Assembly (NCBI RefSeq): GCF_900188405.1
Contig: NZ_FZOF01000009.1
Coordinates: 124,001 to 188,000, forward strand
DNA length: 64,000 bases
Source of the DNA: Actinacidiphila glaucinigra
GTDB lineage: Bacteria > Actinomycetota > Actinomycetes > Streptomycetales > Streptomycetaceae
Direction: 5' to 3'
This document shows, piece by piece, positions 1-7,771 of this stretch (position 1 is its first letter; each line of letters begins with the position of its first letter). A model generated the notes under the pieces. It did not search any database. It was not told the origin of the DNA and saw only the letters and a list, made by a program, of their open reading frames with translations. The position numbers were made by a program, and so were the translations under genes.

Positions 1-237
1 CGGGGTTGCCTGACGGTGACCGCGCCGAGCAGCGAGACCTTGGCCGAACCGTCGGGCCACGCACACCCGCGACCGAGGCCGACGCCCCTTCCGGACCGGG
101 CGTTCTCGGTGTTTTCCGGCCTTCCGGACCGGCTGTGGCGAGCGTCACACGCGGAGCGGGACGGGGCCGTGGATCACCCGCAAGGAGGCCTTCCGTCACC
201 CGGTCTGATTGGGCCATCCGGTGGATACACTCCAGCC
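1..237. other. Non-coding lead-in with a 13-bp direct repeat
   Basis: No convincing gene is visible in the first 237 bases. The sequence CCTTCCGGACCGG occurs twice in direct orientation, at 87-99 and 120-132 (33 nt apart, about three helical turns), so both copies would lie on the same face of the DNA. A -10-like hexamer TACACT sits at 226-231, 6 nt before the ATG of the next gene. Whether the repeats are regulator sites is unknown. Confidence 0.4.
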
Positions 238-402
238 ATGGCGCAGGCGAAGAAAATCACCATGTACGTCATCGTGGCTTTCGTGCTCTATACGATCGTG
301 ACGTCGCCGGCCCGCGCAGCCGATCTCGTGCAGATAGGCTTCCAGGGCATATCGGACGCCGCCAAGGGCGTCGGGGAGTTCATGACCGCGCTGGTCAACT
401 GA
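238..402 (+). CDS. Small single-pass membrane protein, 54 aa
   Basis: The 54-residue product has a short basic N-terminus (MAQAKKIT), one hydrophobic helix at about residues 8-24 and an Ala/Gly-rich, possibly amphipathic tail (QGISDAAKGVGEFM). It looks like a single-pass membrane peptide; its function is not known to me. The ATG at 238 has no Shine-Dalgarno sequence, but TACACT ends 6 nt upstream, which would put the transcription start at the ATG (leaderless mRNA). The Dabb gene starts 31 nt after the stop on the same strand, so the two are probably cotranscribed up to the hairpin at 771. Longer upstream starts in this frame exist but would read through the presumed promoter. Confidence 0.75.
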   Translation: MAQAKKITMYVIVAFVLYTIVTSPARAADLVQIGFQGISDAAKGVGEFMTALVN

Positions 403-433
403 CCGGCCGGGAGCCGGTGAGGAGCACAGCACC

Positions 434-730
434 GTGATACGCCACCTGGTCCTTTTCAAGCTCGACGCGGGCGTCGAACGCGACGACCCCCGGGTCGTGG
501 CCGGCGTCGACGCCTTCGAGCGGCTCGGCGGGCAGATCCCCGAGCTGGCCTCCTGGGAACTGGGCTGGAACATCTCGGACCGCCCGATCGCCTACGACTT
601 CGCGATCAACTCCTCGGTGGCGGACGCCGCCGCGCTCAAGACGTATCTGGAGCACCCCGCGCACCAGGCAGGGGTGGCGCTGTGGCGCGAGTTCTCCACC
701 TGGGTGGTCGCCGACTACGTGTTCGAGTGA
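434..730 (+). CDS. Dabb (stress-responsive alpha/beta-barrel) family protein
   Basis: A 98-residue protein opening with the typical Dabb start (MIRHLVLFKLDAG), followed by a helix (DAFERLGGQIPELASW), a central strand with the family-type YDFAINSSVADAAALKTYLEHPAHQ and a closing FSTWVVADYVFE. Dabb proteins are small dimeric ferredoxin-like barrels; some are enzymes (polyketide cyclases), but most bacterial ones have no assigned reaction. The start is GTG at 434, with GAGGAG about 9 nt upstream. It follows the small membrane gene and is closed by a strong terminator at 771-800. The family assignment is firm, the function open. Confidence 0.85.
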   Translation: MIRHLVLFKLDAGVERDDPRVVAGVDAFERLGGQIPELASWELGWNISDRPIAYDFAINSSVADAAALKTYLEHPAHQAGVALWREFSTWVVADYVFE

Positions 731-770
731 CCCCCCGCGGCGGCCCCTCGGGCCCCGCTCCTGACGCACA

Positions 771-800
771 GCCCTCCGCCCGCCGGGCGGAGGGCTTTTT
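771..800 (+). terminator. Rho-independent terminator after the Dabb gene
   Basis: An 11-bp perfect stem (771-781 pairs with 785-795, arms GCCCTCCGCCC and GGGCGGAGGGC, 3-nt loop) is followed by five Ts (796-800). It separates the Dabb transcript from sigF. Confidence 0.9.
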
Positions 801-891
801 CATTGAGGGCCGCGCCTCGCTTGCACACAGTCCACATGAATTGTGATGCTATGACCGCTTTTGCCGGATGAGTGGACCGATGAGGAGTGGC

Positions 892-1815
892 ATGTCCGTG
901 TCGGCCCGACCCGCGTCACCATCGACCTCCGGAGACGGCAGCGGGACCGGCACGACGACCGGCGGCGGCGGGACCGGCACCACGACCGGTACGCCGACCG
1001 GCAGCGGCAACGGCAGCGGTAGCGGTAGCAGCAGGGGGAGCACCAACAGCAACGCGGTCGAGGCGCGGGCCCTGACGCAGGTGCTGTTCGAGCAGCTGTC
1101 GGGGCTGGAGCCCGGCACCCCGGAGCACTCCCGGGTCAGGGCCGCCCTCATCGAGGTGAACCTGCCGCTGGTGCGCTACGCGGCGGCCCGCTTCCGCAGC
1201 CGCAACGAGCCGATGGAGGACGTCGTCCAGGTCGGCACGATCGGGCTGATCAACGCCATCGACCGCTTCGACCCGGAACGCGGGGTGCAGTTCCCGACCT
1301 TCGCGATGCCGACCGTCGTCGGCGAGATCAAACGTTACTTCAGGGACAACGTCCGCACCGTCCACGTCCCGCGCCGGCTGCACGAGCTGTGGGTCCAGGT
1401 CAGCGGCGCCATCGAGGACCTGACGGTGGCCCACGGGCGCACCCCCACCACCGCGGAGATCGCCGAGCGGCTGAAGCTCTCCGAGGACGAGGTGCTGGCC
1501 TGCCTGGAAGCCGGGCGGGCGTACCACGCCACGTCCCTGGAGGCGGCCCAGGAGGGCGGCGACGGGGCGCCCGGGCTGCTGGACCGGCTCGGCTACGAGG
1601 ACCCGGCCCTGACCGGCGTGGAGCACCGGGACCTGGTGCGGCACCTGCTGGTGCAGCTCCCCGAGCGGGAACGGCGGATCCTGCTGCTGCGCTACTTCGG
1701 GAATCTGACGCAATCGCAGATCAGTGCCGAACTCGGGGTTTCGCAGATGCATGTGTCCCGGCTGCTCTCGCGCAGCTTCGCCCGGCTCCGATCCGCAAAC
1801 CAGCTCGAATCGTAA
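892..1815 (+). CDS. sigF: SigB/SigF-type RNA polymerase sigma factor, SigF-like
   Basis: A 307-residue sigma factor of the SigB/SigF/SigG class (no region 1). Region 2 covers about residues 85-155 (PLVRYAAARFRSRNEPMEDV, then the core-binding and -10 segment ending VVGEIKRYFRDN), region 3 follows, and region 4 (250-305) has a helix-turn-helix LTQSQISAELGVSQMHVSRL. In S. coelicolor SigF acts late in spore maturation, and such factors are held by anti-sigma kinases. I chose the ATG at 892, preceded by AGGAG with 4-nt spacing; an in-frame ATG at 868 lacks a good ribosome site. Residues 9-53 are a Gly/Ser/Thr-rich tract encoded by GGCAGC/ACCGGC-type repeats, a recombination-prone variable tail. 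It is adjacent to sigN, the order I recall for SCO4035/SCO4034. Confidence 0.9.
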   Translation: MSVSARPASPSTSGDGSGTGTTTGGGGTGTTTGTPTGSGNGSGSGSSRGSTNSNAVEARALTQVLFEQLSGLEPGTPEHSRVRAALIEVNLPLVRYAAARFRSRNEPMEDVVQVGTIGLINAIDRFDPERGVQFPTFAMPTVVGEIKRYFRDNVRTVHVPRRLHELWVQVSGAIEDLTVAHGRTPTTAEIAERLKLSEDEVLACLEAGRAYHATSLEAAQEGGDGAPGLLDRLGYEDPALTGVEHRDLVRHLLVQLPERERRILLLRYFGNLTQSQISAELGVSQMHVSRLLSRSFARLRSANQLES

Positions 1816-1900
1816 CCCTTACGGACTACCCACCCCCTGAGAAATAAGTCGACATGGCGCTACAGCGCGTTGCCGACATGTGACATTCTGCGGGAACTGC

Positions 1901-1926
1901 GTTTGTCGCGGTCCGGCCTCCGGTAT
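1901..1926 (+). promoter_or_regulatory. Candidate SigB/SigN-type promoter of sigN
   Basis: GTTTG at 1901-1905 and CGGTAT at 1921-1926, 15 nt apart, resemble the GNNTN/GGGTAT pattern of SigB-family promoters in Streptomyces. They lie about 60 nt before the sigN start, as expected if sigN is read by itself or a relative. This is inference from the pattern only. The same gap also holds the palindrome GCGCTACAGCGC. Confidence 0.4.
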
Positions 1927-1984
1927 TCCAGTGGGGGAACGAACCGTCGCCCGCGACACCCGTCCGCGACCTCAAGGGGGTGGC

Positions 1985-2890
1985 ATGTCCGTAGAAGTGG
2001 GCAGTCCGAAGGTGCTGAACACCGAAGCGCCGCACGATGCTCCTGACGGCAAGGCCATCGACACCGCCGGCACCGCCGTCGCCGACACCACCGCCGTCGA
2101 CAGCACGATCGAGGCCATCGACACGAGCGTCGACACCCGCACGCTCTCCCGCTCGCTGTTCCTGCGGCTCGCCGAGCTGCCGGACGACAGCCCGGAGCGG
2201 GCGTACGTACGGGACACGCTCATCGAACTGAACCTGCCGCTCGTGCGCTACGCGGCGGCCCGCTTCCGCAGCCGCAACGAGCCGATGGAGGACATCGTCC
2301 AGGTCGGCACCATCGGGCTGATCAAGGCGATCGACCGCTTCGACTGCAACCGCGGCGTGGAATTCCCCACCTTCGCGATGCCCACGATCGTCGGCGAGGT
2401 GAAGCGCTTCTTCCGCGACACCTCGTGGTCTGTGCGGGTCCCGCGCCGGCTGCAGGAACTGCGGCTGGCACTGACCAAGACCAGCGACGAGCTGGCCCAG
2501 CGGCTGGACCGCTCGCCCACCGTCTCCGAACTCGCGGCGGCGCTCGGCGTCTCCGAGGAGGACGTGGTCGACGGCCTCGCGGTCGGGAACGCGTACACCG
2601 CGAGCTCGCTGGACTCCCCGCCCCCGGAGGACGACGGCGGCGAGGGCTCGCTGGCCGACCGGCTGGGCTACGAGGACACCGCGCTGGAGGGCGTGGAGTA
2701 CCGCGAGTCGCTCAAGCCGCTGCTCGCCCAGCTGCCCGCCCGGGAGCGGCGGATCATCATGCTCCGCTTCTTCGCCAACATGACGCAGTCGCAGATCGGC
2801 GAGGAGGTCGGCATCTCCCAGATGCATGTCTCCCGGCTGCTGACCCGGACCCTGGCGCAGCTGCGCGAGGGCCTGACCGCCGAGCAGTAG
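1985..2890 (+). CDS. sigN: SigB/SigF-type RNA polymerase sigma factor, SigN-like
   Basis: A 301-residue sigma factor closely related to the preceding one: the region-2 block PLVRYAAARFRSRNEPMED is identical, followed by IVQVGTIGLIKAIDRFD. Region 3 includes SVRVPRRLQELRLALTK, and region 4 has the recognition helix SQIGEEVGISQMHVSRLLTR. The ATG at 1985 is preceded by AAGGGGG at 4-nt spacing; the frame is open further upstream but without a ribosome site. In S. coelicolor SigN (SCO4034) drives a separate programme in the subapical stem of aerial hyphae that includes nepA; a nepA-like gene lies at 27538-27843 here. The N-terminal 50 residues are Asp/Thr/Ala-rich and differ from SigF. Tandem duplication is the likely origin of the pair. 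Confidence 0.88.
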   Translation: MSVEVGSPKVLNTEAPHDAPDGKAIDTAGTAVADTTAVDSTIEAIDTSVDTRTLSRSLFLRLAELPDDSPERAYVRDTLIELNLPLVRYAAARFRSRNEPMEDIVQVGTIGLIKAIDRFDCNRGVEFPTFAMPTIVGEVKRFFRDTSWSVRVPRRLQELRLALTKTSDELAQRLDRSPTVSELAAALGVSEEDVVDGLAVGNAYTASSLDSPPPEDDGGEGSLADRLGYEDTALEGVEYRESLKPLLAQLPARERRIIMLRFFANMTQSQIGEEVGISQMHVSRLLTRTLAQLREGLTAEQ

Positions 2891-2959
2891 GGGCGGGGAC
2901 CGGCCGGCGGAGGCGGACCGGCCGGTTCATTCCTGACGGTTCGTCAGTACACTGGCGGG

Positions 2960-3715
2960 ATGGTGCACATAACACCGGGCCGCCGGGGCGCGCTGGCCGC
3001 CGCCTCGGCGGCCGTCGTCTGCCTGGGTGCCTTCGCCGCGCTGGGCCCGGACTGCGAGAGCAACGGCGCGGGCTACGTGGCCGCCGGCGCCCCGGGCCCG
3101 GCCGGCGGGCCCGGGGTGAACGCCCCGCCCTCCGGTGACGTGGACCTCGTGCCGCTGGACGGCCGTACGGCTTCCCCGTCCGCGTCCGGCCGCACGTCGC
3201 CCGCCGCTCCGGACGCACCCCGCGCACCGGACGGCCCCGGCGGCGCGGGCTCCTCGCCGCCGGCGGACGCCCCGCAGCGGCCCGGCGGCACGGGCACCCC
3301 GTCGGGGCAGGGCGGCACCGGGCCGTCCGAGACGCCCTCCGGCGGCCCCACGGGGCGTCCGGCTCCCGGCGGTTCGGCCTCCTCCCCGTCCGCGTCCGCG
3401 CCCGGCGCGCCCGCACGCCTGGTGGTGGACGCGGTCGAGCGCGCGGCGGCCGCCGACCGCTGGTGCGAGAAGGTCACCGTCACCCTCGCCAACACCGGGG
3501 ACCGCGCCGCGACGGCGGGCACGATCACCTTCGGCACCCACGTCATCGGCCTGCTGGGCGTCGACTGGGCCACGGTGCGGAGCAGCCGCGCCGCGCCGGT
3601 GCCGGTCCCCGGCGGCGGCAGCGCGAAGGGGACCTGGGAGGTCTGCGTAGAGGCGTGGCGGGTGCCGGCGGGCATGCACGTCGAGACCCGGGACGTCTCG
3701 GTCGCGGACTCCTGA
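2960..3715 (+). CDS. Secreted Pro/Gly/Ser-rich protein with C-terminal beta-type domain
   Basis: A 251-residue protein with a hydrophobic N-terminal segment (RRGALAAASAAVVCLGAFAAL, about 8-28), probably a signal peptide or anchor, then about 115 residues of Pro/Gly/Ser/Ala linker. The ~100-residue C-terminal domain (from PARLVVDAVERAAA) contains VTVTLANTGDRAATAGTITF and two Cys, and reads like a small extracellular beta-sandwich of the kind fused to carbohydrate-binding modules; no enzyme motif is visible. TACACT at 2948-2953 ends 6 nt before the ATG, so the message is probably leaderless. It is closed by a hairpin shared with the convergent lipase gene. Function unknown. Confidence 0.7.
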   Translation: MVHITPGRRGALAAASAAVVCLGAFAALGPDCESNGAGYVAAGAPGPAGGPGVNAPPSGDVDLVPLDGRTASPSASGRTSPAAPDAPRAPDGPGGAGSSPPADAPQRPGGTGTPSGQGGTGPSETPSGGPTGRPAPGGSASSPSASAPGAPARLVVDAVERAAAADRWCEKVTVTLANTGDRAATAGTITFGTHVIGLLGVDWATVRSSRAAPVPVPGGGSAKGTWEVCVEAWRVPAGMHVETRDVSVADS

Positions 3716-3741
3716 GCGCCGGCCGCCCCAGGCACGCGCGG

Positions 3742-3775
3742 GCGGGGGCCGGTCCGTCCCGGGACCGGCCCCCGC
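3742..3775. terminator. Bidirectional terminator hairpin
   Basis: A perfect 14-bp GC stem (3742-3755 with 3762-3775, 6-nt loop) lies between the convergent secreted-protein and lipase genes. There is no T-run, as is usual for streptomycete terminators. Confidence 0.8.
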
Positions 3776-3800
3776 GTCCGCGGGAGGGCGTGGTGGTGCG

Positions 3801-4475
3801 TCAGCCGGCCAGGTAGGAGCGGATCTGGCCGAGGCTGCCGGTGTCGCTGAGGAACCCGATGTGGGTTGTGCACGCCACCAGGTGGTTGTTCGCGCCGCTC
3901 AGCGGGGTGCTGGTGTAGGGGATGATGACCCCGTCGCACGGCGAGTACCAGGTCGCGTAGACCGTGCTGCCCGGCGTCTCGTCACCGCTGCTGATGGTGC
4001 GGACGAAGGACGAGCCCGGGAGCATCTCGACGCAGGACGCGTAGATCACGCAGGCCGAGGCGAAGGTGGTGCCGTGGTTCGCGCCCGCGACCGAGGCGAC
4101 CCGGCGGACGGACGAGCTGCCGCCGAGCTGTGTGAGGTACCACTGGGTGACCAGGCCGCCCATCGAGTGGTTGACGATGTCGACCTTGGTCGCGCCGGTG
4201 CGGGCCAGCACCTGGCGCACATAGCTCGCCAGTCCCGCGGCGCTGGTCTTGTTCGACTGCGCCCAGTTGTATTCGTACGCGAAGAGCTCGCTGCGGCTGT
4301 AGCCGCCGGCCACGAAGACCGTCTCCGCGTAGTCCCAGTTGCTCGCGCTGCCGGTGTAGCCGTGCACGAAGACGACCGGGGTGTGGGTCGCGGCGTTCGC
4401 CGTGCCCGGCGCCACGAAGGTACCGAGGCCGACGGCAGCCGCCACGGTGAGCAGGATCGCCCATATTCGTCGCAT
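3801..4475 (-). CDS. Secreted alpha/beta-hydrolase lipase/esterase
   Basis: A 224-residue class-2 type lipase. The signal peptide is residues 1-28 (MRRIWAILLT...GTANA, cleavage before ATHTP). VVFVHGYTG (35-42) supplies the oxyanion region, VNHSMGG carries the nucleophile Ser104, the acid is probably the Asp in SPCDGVI, and the His lies in CTTHIGF. Several Cys in the mature part fit disulfides in an exported enzyme. Expected activity is hydrolysis of short- to medium-chain esters or triacylglycerols outside the cell. The gene is divergent from the LAL regulator (146-nt gap), which could control it, but no operator is obvious. The start has GGAG about 6 nt upstream. Confidence 0.88.
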   Translation of the reverse strand: MRRIWAILLTVAAAVGLGTFVAPGTANAATHTPVVFVHGYTGSASNWDYAETVFVAGGYSRSELFAYEYNWAQSNKTSAAGLASYVRQVLARTGATKVDIVNHSMGGLVTQWYLTQLGGSSSVRRVASVAGANHGTTFASACVIYASCVEMLPGSSFVRTISSGDETPGSTVYATWYSPCDGVIIPYTSTPLSGANNHLVACTTHIGFLSDTGSLGQIRSYLAG

Positions 4476-4621
4476 CTGAACTCCTTGTCGTGGGGGTCGA
4501 CAGGAGTCTCGGAGCGAATTGCGGGCGACGGACCGGTGGAATCACCAGTGTCGCTCCTGTCATGAACGGAACATGACGCACGGCCCTTCCCTCCCGATGT
4601 ACGCCAGCAGACACTGGCGTC

Positions 4622-7393
4622 ATGGAGGCCGGACGGAGCCAACCCGCCGCGTGGCCGCCGGCGCTGTACGGCCGGGACCGCGAACGCACCCTCCTGGACG
4701 CCCTGTCGGGCCGGGCCCCGCAGGGCGGGGGACGGGCGCTGCTGCTGCTCGGCGGACCGGGCACCGGACGCACCTCGCTGCTCACCGCCGCGGCGCGCAC
4801 CGCGGCGGCGGCCGGCGCGACCGTGCTGCGCACCGACGGGGCACGGGCCGAGGCACGGGTCCCGCTCGCCGGCCTGCACCGCACCCTGCTGCAGGTCGCC
4901 CCACGCGTGCGGGCCCTGCCGGGACCGTACGGCGCTGCGCTGGCCGAGGTCCTCGCCGGGAGGGAGCCCGCCGGGGGCGAACTCGCACTGGGCGCGGCGC
5001 TGTCCGGTCTGGTCGCCGAACTCGCCCGCCCGGCGCCGCTGCTGTGGTGCGTGGACGACGCGCAGTGGCTGGACCCCGCCACGCTGCGCGCGCTCGGCAT
5101 GGCGGCGCGCCGCCTCACCGGCATCGACGCCGCCGTGGTGTTCGCGGCCGACGAGGGCTGCCCCGTCTCCGCCGCGCTGGAGGGTCTGGACGTCCTGCGT
5201 CTGGGACCGCTGCCACCGGACGCCGCGCGCCGGACGCTCGCCGACCGCTTCCCCGGGTTGCCACCGCACGGTTCGGACGCGGTCACGGTGCTCGGCCTGG
5301 CCGCCGGCAACCCGCTGGCCCTGGTGGAACTCGCCGGGGCGGCCGTGGCCGGGCGGCTGCCCGAACCGCCCGCGCTGCCCGAGGGGAGCAGGCTGCGCGA
5401 GCGGCACCGGGAGCGCTTCCGGGCGCTCACGCCGGGCGCCCGTGCCGTGGTGGCGCTCCTGCTCTGCGGCGGGCCGCTGGCCGTAGCGGTGCTGGAATCC
5501 GCCGCCCGCCGCCGCGGGCCGGGCGCCGGCGGTGTCGAGGAGGCCCGTGCCCGCGGGCTGGTCGAGGTGCGCGACGGGACGGCGACCGTACCGGGACGGC
5601 TGCTGCGCGCCTCGCTGACCGGATTGCTCTCCCCCGCCGACCGGCTGGCCGCGTACGGGACGCTCGCCTCGGTGCTGGACCCCCCGGCCGCCGGGCTGTT
5701 CCGGGCGCTCCACCGGCTCGGCCGCTCCGCCGGCCCGTCAACGGGGCCGGAACGGGAACTGGAGGCCGCGGCCGGGTCCGCCCGCCGGTCCGCCGGTCAC
5801 GCCGCGGCCGCCGCCGCGTGGGAGCGGGGCGCCGAGGCCGCCGCCCGTCCGCACACCCGGGTCCGCTGGCTGGTCGCGGCCGCCGCCGACACCCAGGCCG
5901 CCGGGGACACCCGGCGGGCGCGCGGCCTGCTGCGCCGGGCCGGAGCGCAGGGCGGACCGGTACCCGGCGGGGCACCGGGCACGCTGGTCCGGGGCGAGAT
6001 CGAACTGCGCGACGGGGTGCCCGCCGTGGCCTGCCGCGATCTGACCGCGGCGGTCGGCGGCTTCCCCGCCGGCCGGCGCGCACCGGCCGTACGGGCCCTG
6101 ATGCTCGCGGGCGAGGCGGCGTGCCTGGCGGGCGACTTCGCCGCGTTCTTCGCCCTCGCCGACCGTGCCGACGCCCTGCGCCGCAGCGACGACCCACCCG
6201 AACAGCGGCTGGTCTTCGACCACTTCGCGGGGCTCGCGGCGACCTTCCGGGGCCGGCACGACCGCGCGCAGTGGGCGCTGCGCCGGGTGGTCCGGCTCGC
6301 CGAGACGCTGGCCGACCCGGAGTCCGCGATCTGGGCCGCCCAGGCCGCGTACACCCTGGGGGACGCACCGAGGGCGCACGCCCTGGCGACCTCGGCCGTG
6401 CACCGGGCGCGTCGTCAGGGGGCGGGCGCGCTGGTGCCCGCGGCACTGGTCTACGAGGCGCTGTGCGCGCTGGCGCTCGACCGGTACGCCGCCGCCGGGG
6501 CCGCCGCCGAGGAGGGGCTGCGGCTCTCGGAGGCGACCGGCCAGCGCAACCTCTCCGTCGACCACCTCTCGGTGCTGGCGCTGCTCGCGGCGCTGCAGGG
6601 CGACAGCGCCACCGCGGGCCTGCGGATGGCGGCCGCCGAACGCGCCGTCGCCGTACGGGGGCTGGGCCGTCCCGGGGCCTTCAACTGCTGGGTGTCCGCC
6701 TGCGCGGACCTCGCCGCGGACCGGCCCGCCGACGCGCTGTCCCGCTTCGCCCGCATGCGCGGCGGCGCGGGCCAGGTGAATCTGGCGGTCCGGGGGATGG
6801 CCGCGCCCCACTTCGTCGAGGCGGCGGTGCGCTGCGGGCAGCGGGCGAAGGCCGCGGGGGCGCTGCGCGCGTACGAGCACTGGGCGGCGGCGAGCCGCAG
6901 CAGCGTCCGGCTGGCGCTGGCGCACCGCTGCCACGGGCTGCTGGCGGAGGACGACGCCAGCGCCGTGGCCCACTTCCGGGAGGCGCTGCGGCTGCACCAG
7001 GGCGACGACACCGTCCTGGAACTGGCCAAGACGGAGCTGTTCTACGCCTCCCGGCTGCGACGCACCCGCCGGCCCGGCGAGGCCCGCGGCCTGCTGCGGG
7101 ACGCGGTGTCCGTGTTCCGGCAGTTCGACGCCCGCCCCTGGGCGGAACGGGCCGCGGCCGAACTGCGCGCCGCCGGTGACCGGGTGGGCCCGGTGGACCG
7201 GGAGCCCGGCGGCCGCCGGGAGCTGACGGCGCAGCAGACGAGGATCTGCGAGCTGGTGGCGCAGGGCGCCACCAACCGCGAGATCGCCGATCTGCTGCTG
7301 CTCAGCACGCGGACGGTCGAGTACCACCTGCGGAACATCTTCAGCCGGCTCGGGGTCCGCTCGCGCGTGGAGCTGGCGTCGCTGTTCCGCTGA
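4622..7393 (+). CDS. LAL-type LuxR family transcriptional regulator
   Basis: A 923-residue large ATP-binding LuxR regulator. The N-terminal ATPase module has a P-loop-like GGPGTGRTS (about 44-52) and Walker B LLWCVDDAQWLD (about 140-151); the middle is an Ala/Arg-rich helical (TPR-like) array; the C-terminal LuxR HTH (about 865-920) contains LTAQQTRICELVAQGATNRE and STRTVEYHLRNIFSRLGV. LAL proteins integrate a ligand or nucleotide signal and activate secondary-metabolite or catabolic genes. The Walker A lysine is Arg here, so ATP binding may be weak or lost. It is divergent from the secreted lipase gene. The ATG at 4622 has no strong ribosome site. The regulated genes are unknown. Confidence 0.88.
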   Translation: MEAGRSQPAAWPPALYGRDRERTLLDALSGRAPQGGGRALLLLGGPGTGRTSLLTAAARTAAAAGATVLRTDGARAEARVPLAGLHRTLLQVAPRVRALPGPYGAALAEVLAGREPAGGELALGAALSGLVAELARPAPLLWCVDDAQWLDPATLRALGMAARRLTGIDAAVVFAADEGCPVSAALEGLDVLRLGPLPPDAARRTLADRFPGLPPHGSDAVTVLGLAAGNPLALVELAGAAVAGRLPEPPALPEGSRLRERHRERFRALTPGARAVVALLLCGGPLAVAVLESAARRRGPGAGGVEEARARGLVEVRDGTATVPGRLLRASLTGLLSPADRLAAYGTLASVLDPPAAGLFRALHRLGRSAGPSTGPERELEAAAGSARRSAGHAAAAAAWERGAEAAARPHTRVRWLVAAAADTQAAGDTRRARGLLRRAGAQGGPVPGGAPGTLVRGEIELRDGVPAVACRDLTAAVGGFPAGRRAPAVRALMLAGEAACLAGDFAAFFALADRADALRRSDDPPEQRLVFDHFAGLAATFRGRHDRAQWALRRVVRLAETLADPESAIWAAQAAYTLGDAPRAHALATSAVHRARRQGAGALVPAALVYEALCALALDRYAAAGAAAEEGLRLSEATGQRNLSVDHLSVLALLAALQGDSATAGLRMAAAERAVAVRGLGRPGAFNCWVSACADLAADRPADALSRFARMRGGAGQVNLAVRGMAAPHFVEAAVRCGQRAKAAGALRAYEHWAAASRSSVRLALAHRCHGLLAEDDASAVAHFREALRLHQGDDTVLELAKTELFYASRLRRTRRPGEARGLLRDAVSVFRQFDARPWAERAAAELRAAGDRVGPVDREPGGRRELTAQQTRICELVAQGATNREIADLLLLSTRTVEYHLRNIFSRLGVRSRVELASLFR

Positions 7394-7431
7394 GCGGGGC
7401 GGGCCCGCCGGGCACCGGCGCACGACGACCG

Positions 7432-7460
7432 CCGGACGGCCGGCGACCGCCGGCGTCCGG
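7432..7460. terminator. Hairpin between convergent genes
   Basis: Inverted repeat CCGGACGGCCGGC / GCCGGCGTCCGG with one bulged G, between the LAL gene (+) and the small membrane gene (-). No T-run. Confidence 0.6.
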
Positions 7461-7488
7461 TGTCAGTGGACGTGGTGTGGCGCGCCGG

Positions 7489-7665
7489 TCAGGCGACCGC
7501 GAACCAGACCACGGCGGCGATCACGACGACGGCCGCGATGACGCCGACGATCAGCCCGGTCTTGTTGCCGCCCGCGGCCTGGACCTGGGCGGGCTCCTCG
7601 TCGACGAAGGCGCGGAACATCTGCGTGTTGCCGGCCGGGTCGTAGTTGTTGTCAGGGGTAGTCAT
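7489..7665 (-). CDS. Small C-tail-anchored membrane protein, 58 aa
   Basis: A 58-residue protein with a polar N-terminal half (MTTPDNNYDPAGNTQMFRAF) and one C-terminal hydrophobic helix (about 35-57, ending AAVVWFAVA). It has no signal peptide, so it would be C-tail anchored facing the cytoplasm. No function is recognised. The start at 7665 was chosen because the coding pattern begins there and TAGGGT (7674-7679 on the complement) lies 8 nt upstream, suggesting a leaderless message divergent from the aldo/keto reductase. The longer frame upstream would cross this promoter. Confidence 0.72.
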   Translation of the reverse strand: MTTPDNNYDPAGNTQMFRAFVDEEPAQVQAAGGNKTGLIVGVIAAVVVIAAVVWFAVA

Positions 7666-7771
7666 GGGGCAGGACCCTAGCGAAGTCAGGTCGGCGAGGT
7701 CACCCCAGGTCCGCCGTTGGCGAGGGGAACAGCCGGGGAATACCGCCCGTCCCCGCCGCGTCCAAGACCAC

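Noticed and set aside
87..132. CCTTCCGGACCGG direct repeat as a regulator site
   Set aside because: Only two copies more than 100 nt before the presumed start site, and the bases are ordinary for such GC-rich DNA; kept as a note only.
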